Shown one piece after another: positions 41,790 through 45,101 of a DNA stretch of 45,101 bases. The DNA comes from Planctomycetes bacterium HGW-Planctomycetes-1. Its GTDB lineage: Bacteria > Planctomycetota > Phycisphaerae > Sedimentisphaerales > UBA12454. A program made the position numbers and the translations under genes. The stretch covers positions 1 through 45,101 of the forward strand of contig PGYD01000006.1 in NCBI GenBank assembly GCA_002839495.1, given 5' to 3'. The notes beneath the pieces are model-generated. The model had not been told where the DNA came from, did not search any database, and worked only from the letters and a program-made list of their open reading frames with translations. Numbering within the stretch: the first letter of the stretch is position 1; each line of letters begins with the position of its first letter.

Positions 41790-41818
41790 TTGTCAAATTC
41801 TCGTTTCTCCACTATAAA
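41790..41818 (+). promoter_or_regulatory. Candidate promoter for the ATPase remnant/fhs/folD unit
   Basis: TTGTCA (41790-41795), a 17-bp spacer and TATAAA (41813-41818). The expected transcription start falls at about 41825, essentially at the ATG at 41826, so the remnant's mRNA would be leaderless, or it would serve as a leader of about 250 nt for fhs. Confidence 0.55.
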
Positions 41819-41825
41819 TATCGGG

Positions 41826-42080
41826 ATGAAACCGCTTTATATTAGTGCTACCGGACAGGACAGCAGCAAAACCGCCGTTATTTGCGGCTTGATTCAATAT
41901 CTCCGCGCTCACGGCCACGACCCCGGCTATTGCAAGCCTGTCGGCCAGCGATACGTCCTTTACGAAAATCACAGTATCGACGAGGATGTAGTCCTTGCCC
42001 GTAATATACCAGTTTTTGGACTTAAATCAGCGAAAATGCGTAATCCCGCCATCGTTATTTGTCGATTTAAGGGTATATGA
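41826..42080 (+). pseudogene. Truncated BioD/Pta-N-like P-loop ATPase fragment
   Basis: 84 residues from ATG 41826: MKPLYISATGQDSSKTAVIC is a deviant Walker A (GxxxxxKT with GQDSSKT), followed by GLIQYLRAHGHDPGYCKPVG and DEDVVLARN. This is the first quarter of the AAA_26 (BioD-like, Pta N-terminal) family, whose members are usually over 200 aa. After VLARN the homology ends (IPVFGLKSAK and so on), and the frame stops inside the fhs start codon (ATGA overlap). A deletion has probably joined this 5' end to fhs. No good ribosome site precedes it. Confidence 0.65.
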
Positions 42081-43843
42081 CAAAATTCGACCCCAGAAAA
42101 ATGAAGGACTGGCAAATCGCCGAAGCCGCCGAACTAGACGCAAAATCCGTCGCTAACCTCGCCTCACAGCTTGGCTTAAAGAACGATGAAGTTATTCCGA
42201 TGGGCAGACTCATTGCAAAAATCGATGCCAGAAAAGTCCTTGCCCGCCTCGGCGATTCTCAAAGGGCAAAATACATCGACGTTACCGCCATAACTCCCAC
42301 CCCTTTCGGCGAAGGAAAAACGACTACTACTATCGGCCTTATTCAGGGTTTGGCAAAGCTCGGCAAAATATCTTGCGGCGCGATTCGCCAGCCCAGCAGC
42401 GGCCCGACTTTTAACATCAAAGGCTCCGCCGCCGGCGGCGGCCTGAGCCAGTGCATTCCGCTCGTTCCTCTTTCGATAAGATTTACAGGCGACATCGATT
42501 CGATTACAAACGCAAACAATCTCGCTATGGTCGCCCTGACAAGCAGAATGCAGCACGAGAACAATTACGATGACGCAAGACTCGCCAAAAGCGGCTTAAA
42601 ACGTCTTGATATCGACCCCAAAAAAATCCAGATGAAATGGGTTATGGATTTTTGCGCTCAGGCGCTGCGAAACATAATCATCGGCAGAGGCGGAAAAATG
42701 GACGGCTTTGAAATGGACTCAGGCTTCGCGATTTCCGCATCCAGCGAGCTTATGGCTATTCTGGCCGTCTCAAAAGACCTCGCCGATATGCGAAATAGAA
42801 TCGCCAAAATCGTCGTCGCCTATGACAAAAATGGAAACGAAATCACAGCCGCCGATTTGGAAGTGGACGGCGCTATGGCCGCCTGGATGACAGAAGCGAT
42901 TAATCCTAATCTCATTCAGACCATCGAGGGCCAGCCGATTTTCGTCCACGCAGGCCCGTTCGCAAACATCGCTATCGGCCAAAGCTCCATAATCGCCGAT
43001 ATGCTCGGCATAAAACTTGCCGATTATCACATAACCGAAAGCGGCTTCGGCGCAGACATCGGCTACGAAAAATTCTGGAACTTAAAATGCCGTATGTCGG
43101 GTCTTGTGCCCAATGCGGTGGTAATAGTTGCTACAATCAGAGCGTTAAAAATGCACGGCGGAGGCCCTGCCGTCAAGCCCGGCGCTGCACTAAGCGATGA
43201 TTACACAAAAGAAAATCTCAAACTCGTCGAAAAAGGCTGCGAAAATCTTATCGCCCACATCGAAATAGTCAAAAAAAGCGGCATCAAACCCGTCGTATGT
43301 ATAAATAGTTTTAATACCGATACGAAATCCGAAATCGAACTGGCCAAAAAAATCGCCGCTCAAAACGGCACCTTCTGTGCCGTCTCCGACCATTGGCTAA
43401 AAGGCGGAAACGGCGCAATGGAACTTGTTGAGGCTGTCGTAGCCGCTGCTAACGAAAAAAACAATTTCAAATTCCTCTATGAACTCGACGCCCCGCTTCG
43501 CCAAAAAATCGAAATCATCGCAAAGCAAATCTACGGCGCCGATGATGTCGTATATACTCCTCACGCCCTAAAAAAGGTCGTAGCCCTCGAAGCCGACCCG
43601 CAGAGCCGAACCCTCGGAACCTGTATGGCCAAAACTCATCTTTCACTTTCCCACGACCCCCATCTGAAAGGCCGACCAAAAGGCTGGACATTACCCGTCA
43701 AAGATATTATGATTTACAAAGGTGCGGGTTTTATCGTCCCTGTCGTCGGCGATATCAAGCTTATGCCCGGCACAGCCTCGAACCCCGCATTTAGAAGGGT
43801 CGATATCGACCTTGATACGGGCAAAGTCAAAGGACTGTTCTAA
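42077..43843 (+). CDS. fhs: Fhs: formate-tetrahydrofolate ligase
   Basis: ATP-dependent synthesis of 10-formyl-THF from formate. 588 aa. The nucleotide-binding loop is [16 protein letters not shown]. Other signatures are [19 protein letters not shown], the [17 protein letters not shown] region, [35 protein letters not shown] and [16 protein letters not shown]-terminal [19 protein letters not shown] and [10 protein letters not shown] are canonical. It overlaps the upstream truncated frame by 4 bp (ATGA). folD follows, so the two form a C1-folate module. PurH in the same window consumes its product. Confidence 0.97.
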   Translation: MTKFDPRKMKDWQIAEAAELDAKSVANLASQLGLKNDEVIPMGRLIAKIDARKVLARLGDSQRAKYIDVTAITPTPFGEGKTTTTIGLIQGLAKLGKISCGAIRQPSSGPTFNIKGSAAGGGLSQCIPLVPLSIRFTGDIDSITNANNLAMVALTSRMQHENNYDDARLAKSGLKRLDIDPKKIQMKWVMDFCAQALRNIIIGRGGKMDGFEMDSGFAISASSELMAILAVSKDLADMRNRIAKIVVAYDKNGNEITAADLEVDGAMAAWMTEAINPNLIQTIEGQPIFVHAGPFANIAIGQSSIIADMLGIKLADYHITESGFGADIGYEKFWNLKCRMSGLVPNAVVIVATIRALKMHGGGPAVKPGAALSDDYTKENLKLVEKGCENLIAHIEIVKKSGIKPVVCINSFNTDTKSEIELAKKIAAQNGTFCAVSDHWLKGGNGAMELVEAVVAAANEKNNFKFLYELDAPLRQKIEIIAKQIYGADDVVYTPHALKKVVALEADPQSRTLGTCMAKTHLSLSHDPHLKGRPKGWTLPVKDIMIYKGAGFIVPVVGDIKLMPGTASNPAFRRVDIDLDTGKVKGLF

Positions 43844-43850
43844 ATTTCAG

Positions 43851-43907
43851 AGCCCAAGCGACAGCGCAGAGCCCAAGCGACAGCGCAGGGTGCAAGCGAC
43901 AGCGCAG
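43851..43907. repeat. Three tandem 19-bp repeats between fhs and folD
   Basis: AGCCCAAGCGACAGCGCAG occurs at 43851-43869 and 43870-43888, then a third copy with a changed first four bases (GGTG) at 43889-43907. GGT follows, suggesting the start of a fourth. The array fills most of the 85-bp gap before folD and lies between the fhs stop and the folD ribosome-site region. Confidence 0.9.
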
Positions 43908-43928
43908 GGTAAAAAATCGGAGTATCAA

Positions 43929-44816
43929 ATGTCAGCAAAAATCATTAACGGAAAGCAAATCGCCTCCGACATCAGAGCGGAACTGAAAACCACTGTCGAA
44001 AACCTCAAGGCAAAAGGCATAACCCCCGGCCTTGGCGTAATCCTCGTCGGCGCAGACCCCGCCTCTATCTCTTACGTTACCGCAAAGGAAAAGGCCTGCG
44101 CCGAAATCGGTATCTATTCCGATGACAATCGGCTGCCTGCCGAAACGAGCGAAAAAGATTTGCTCGCTCTCGTCAATAAAATGAACAGCGACCCGAAAAT
44201 CAACGGCATCCTCGTTCAACTGCCTCTGCCGAAACACATAGATGAGCAGAAAGTTTTACTCGCAATCGACCCTGTAAAGGACGTCGATGGCTTTCATCCT
44301 GTCAGTGTCGGCAAAATGGTTACAGGCCAAAAGGCGTTTCTGCCCTGCACGCCTCACGCCGTTTTGCAGCTTCTTCATCGCAGCGGCATAAAAACCGAAG
44401 GAGCGGAGGTCGTCATTGTCGGCCGAAGCAACATCGTCGGCAAACCGCTCGCCGTTATGCTTATGCAGAAATCCCCCACCGCAAACGCCACCGTTACCGT
44501 CTGCCATACGAGAACTAAGGATATTGCTTCGCATACTAAACGTGCCGATATAGTTATAGCCGCCGCCGGCAAACCGAACACTATTACAGCTGATATGATT
44601 AAAGAAGGCGCTGTCGTTATTGACGTTGGTATTAACAGGGTCGATGACGCAACAAAGAAAAGTGGTTATCGTCTCATCGGCGACATCGATTTTGAAAGTG
44701 TCAGCAAAGTAGCATCGCTTATTACTCCGGTGCCTGGAGGGGTTGGGCCAATGACTATCACAATGCTATTATATAATACTGTCGAAAGCGCCAAATCCGC
44801 AAACAACATCATTTAG
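43929..44816 (+). CDS. folD: FolD: methylenetetrahydrofolate dehydrogenase / methenyltetrahydrofolate cyclohydrolase
   Basis: Bifunctional C1-folate enzyme, 295 aa from ATG 43929. Active-site motif [14 protein letters not shown] (Y-x-x-x-K), [37 protein letters not shown]-binding [14 protein letters not shown] and C-terminal [15 protein letters not shown] are all present. A longer frame to 43722 overlaps fhs and translates the tandem repeats, so it is rejected. It interconverts methylene-, methenyl- and 10-formyl-THF, linking Fhs to purine and other C1 use. The stop codon (TAG) lies inside a half REP motif at 44813-44825. Confidence 0.96.
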   Translation: MSAKIINGKQIASDIRAELKTTVENLKAKGITPGLGVILVGADPASISYVTAKEKACAEIGIYSDDNRLPAETSEKDLLALVNKMNSDPKINGILVQLPLPKHIDEQKVLLAIDPVKDVDGFHPVSVGKMVTGQKAFLPCTPHAVLQLLHRSGIKTEGAEVVIVGRSNIVGKPLAVMLMQKSPTANATVTVCHTRTKDIASHTKRADIVIAAAGKPNTITADMIKEGAVVIDVGINRVDDATKKSGYRLIGDIDFESVSKVASLITPVPGGVGPMTITMLLYNTVESAKSANNII

Positions 44817-44825
44817 CCCCCGTTA
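44813..44825 (+). repeat. Half REP motif at the folD stop codon
   Basis: TTAGCCCCCGTTA matches the left half of the REP family at 22188 and 23155 (TTAGCCC plus stem bases and part of the loop), but no right arm follows. The folD TAG is positions 44814-44816, inside the conserved head. Short, so the assignment is tentative. Confidence 0.45.
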
Positions 44826-44865
44826 CATTGTGATTCTTCTGCTTTGTTTTTGCTAAAAGCAAAAA

Positions 44866-44950
44866 CGGAAGGGAGAGGATTCGAACCCCTGGTGCGTTGC
44901 CGCACAACGGTTTTCAAGACCGCCACCTTAAGCCGCTCGGTCACCCTTCC
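44866..44950 (-). tRNA. tRNA-Ser (anticodon UGA)
   Basis: On the minus strand the acceptor arm GGAAGGG pairs with CCCTTCC and the discriminator is G. The anticodon loop is CTTGAAA (anticodon TGA, stem GCGGT/ACCGT). A long variable arm (TGTGCGGCAACGCACCA) and TTCGAATC in the T arm are typical of serine tRNAs. 85 nt. CCA is not encoded. It reads UCA codons and, by wobble, some other UCN codons. Confidence 0.96.
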
Positions 44951-45027
44951 GGATTATACGTTTAATTTACAACAAAACCGCGTTTTTTGCAAGGAGATTT
45001 AATTTCAAACTTAGGGGTTTTCCTGTA

Positions 45028-45101
45028 ATGACAGACGCAGTAAATCTTTATGCAGCCAAAAACAGGTATTTACCGCTTCCATCAGGCCCGCCTTCAAACG
45101 A
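45028..45101 (+). CDS. Start of an unidentified gene, cut by the window edge
   Basis: An ATG at 45028 opens a frame (MTDAVNLYAAKNRYLPLPSG) that runs to the edge without a stop. The AGGGG at 45013-45017 could serve as a ribosome site at a long spacing. Too short to identify. A stop-free frame of 24 codons is weak evidence on its own. Confidence 0.35.
   Translation, partial: MTDAVNLYAAKNRYLPLPSGPPSN

Noticed and set aside
43851-43907. CRISPR-like array
   Set aside because: Direct tandem repeats with no spacers and no cas genes.
43722-43928. N-terminal extension of FolD
   Set aside because: It overlaps fhs, translates the tandem repeats and adds residues unlike any FolD; the ATG at 43929 gives the canonical N-terminus.

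Overview
The window looks like a chromosomal segment of a planctomycete, most likely class Phycisphaerae (inference). Support comes from moderate GC, long two-strand gene blocks, an OmcB-like DUF11 lipoprotein of the kind seen in the PVC superphylum, a glycosyltransferase-39 type common in planctomycetes, an MJ0042-type zinc-ribbon membrane protein, a four-PDZ RseP and several dispersed palindromic repeats. There is no prophage, CRISPR array or rRNA. One tRNA, tRNA-Ser(UGA), lies near the right end.

Layout. 1-3.2 kb (+): a small unknown protein, an exported beta-propeller and purH. 3.2-4.8 kb (-): lspA and a TPR lipoprotein behind a consensus sigma70-type promoter. 5-14.9 kb (+): proS, a DUF4416 gene, a WecA/MraY-type sugar-phosphate transferase, an O-antigen-ligase-like protein with TPRs, two tandem HtrA/Deg-like proteins (the second with an eroded active site) and a LarA-type nickel-pincer racemase/epimerase. 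The spacings are very tight, suggesting one envelope-oriented operon. 15.1-24.1 kb (-): a DUF4954 beta-helix protein, a zinc-ribbon membrane protein, PilT, a decayed HepT/MntA toxin-antitoxin pair, a MauE-thioredoxin fusion, an SDR oxidoreductase, and a REP-associated tyrosine transposase (RAYT) bracketed by REP/REPIN palindromes, then rmuC. 24.1-26.5 kb (+): a structured leader, the DUF11 lipoprotein, its terminator and a small membrane protein. 26.5-30.5 kb (-): a DtxR-type regulator, feoA, feoB and an OprB-like porin in one apparent operon, with an operator exactly inside the promoter spacer. 30.7-38.5 kb: a surface-glycan cluster on both strands (GT39, three GT2 enzymes, two methyltransferases, a flippase-like membrane protein, a DUF354 glycosyltransferase). 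38.5-41.7 kb (-): rseP and dxr. 41.8-44.8 kb (+): a truncated BioD-like ATPase, fhs and folD. The end holds tRNA-Ser and the start of an unidentified gene.

How they fit together. fhs and folD make and interconvert C1-tetrahydrofolates, and PurH consumes 10-formyl-THF. lspA, rseP, dxr, wecA-like, ligase-like and glycosyltransferase genes all serve envelope biogenesis. The Feo cluster couples ferrous-iron uptake to an iron-sensing repressor and, unusually, to an outer-membrane porin. The strongest hunting target is the RAYT with its own palindrome family: copies share one loop and one pair of flanks but have different, mutually compensating stem bases, and two copies supply stop codons of host genes. 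Other leads are the structured leader before the DUF11 lipoprotein, the active/degenerate Deg pair, and the orphaned antitoxin.
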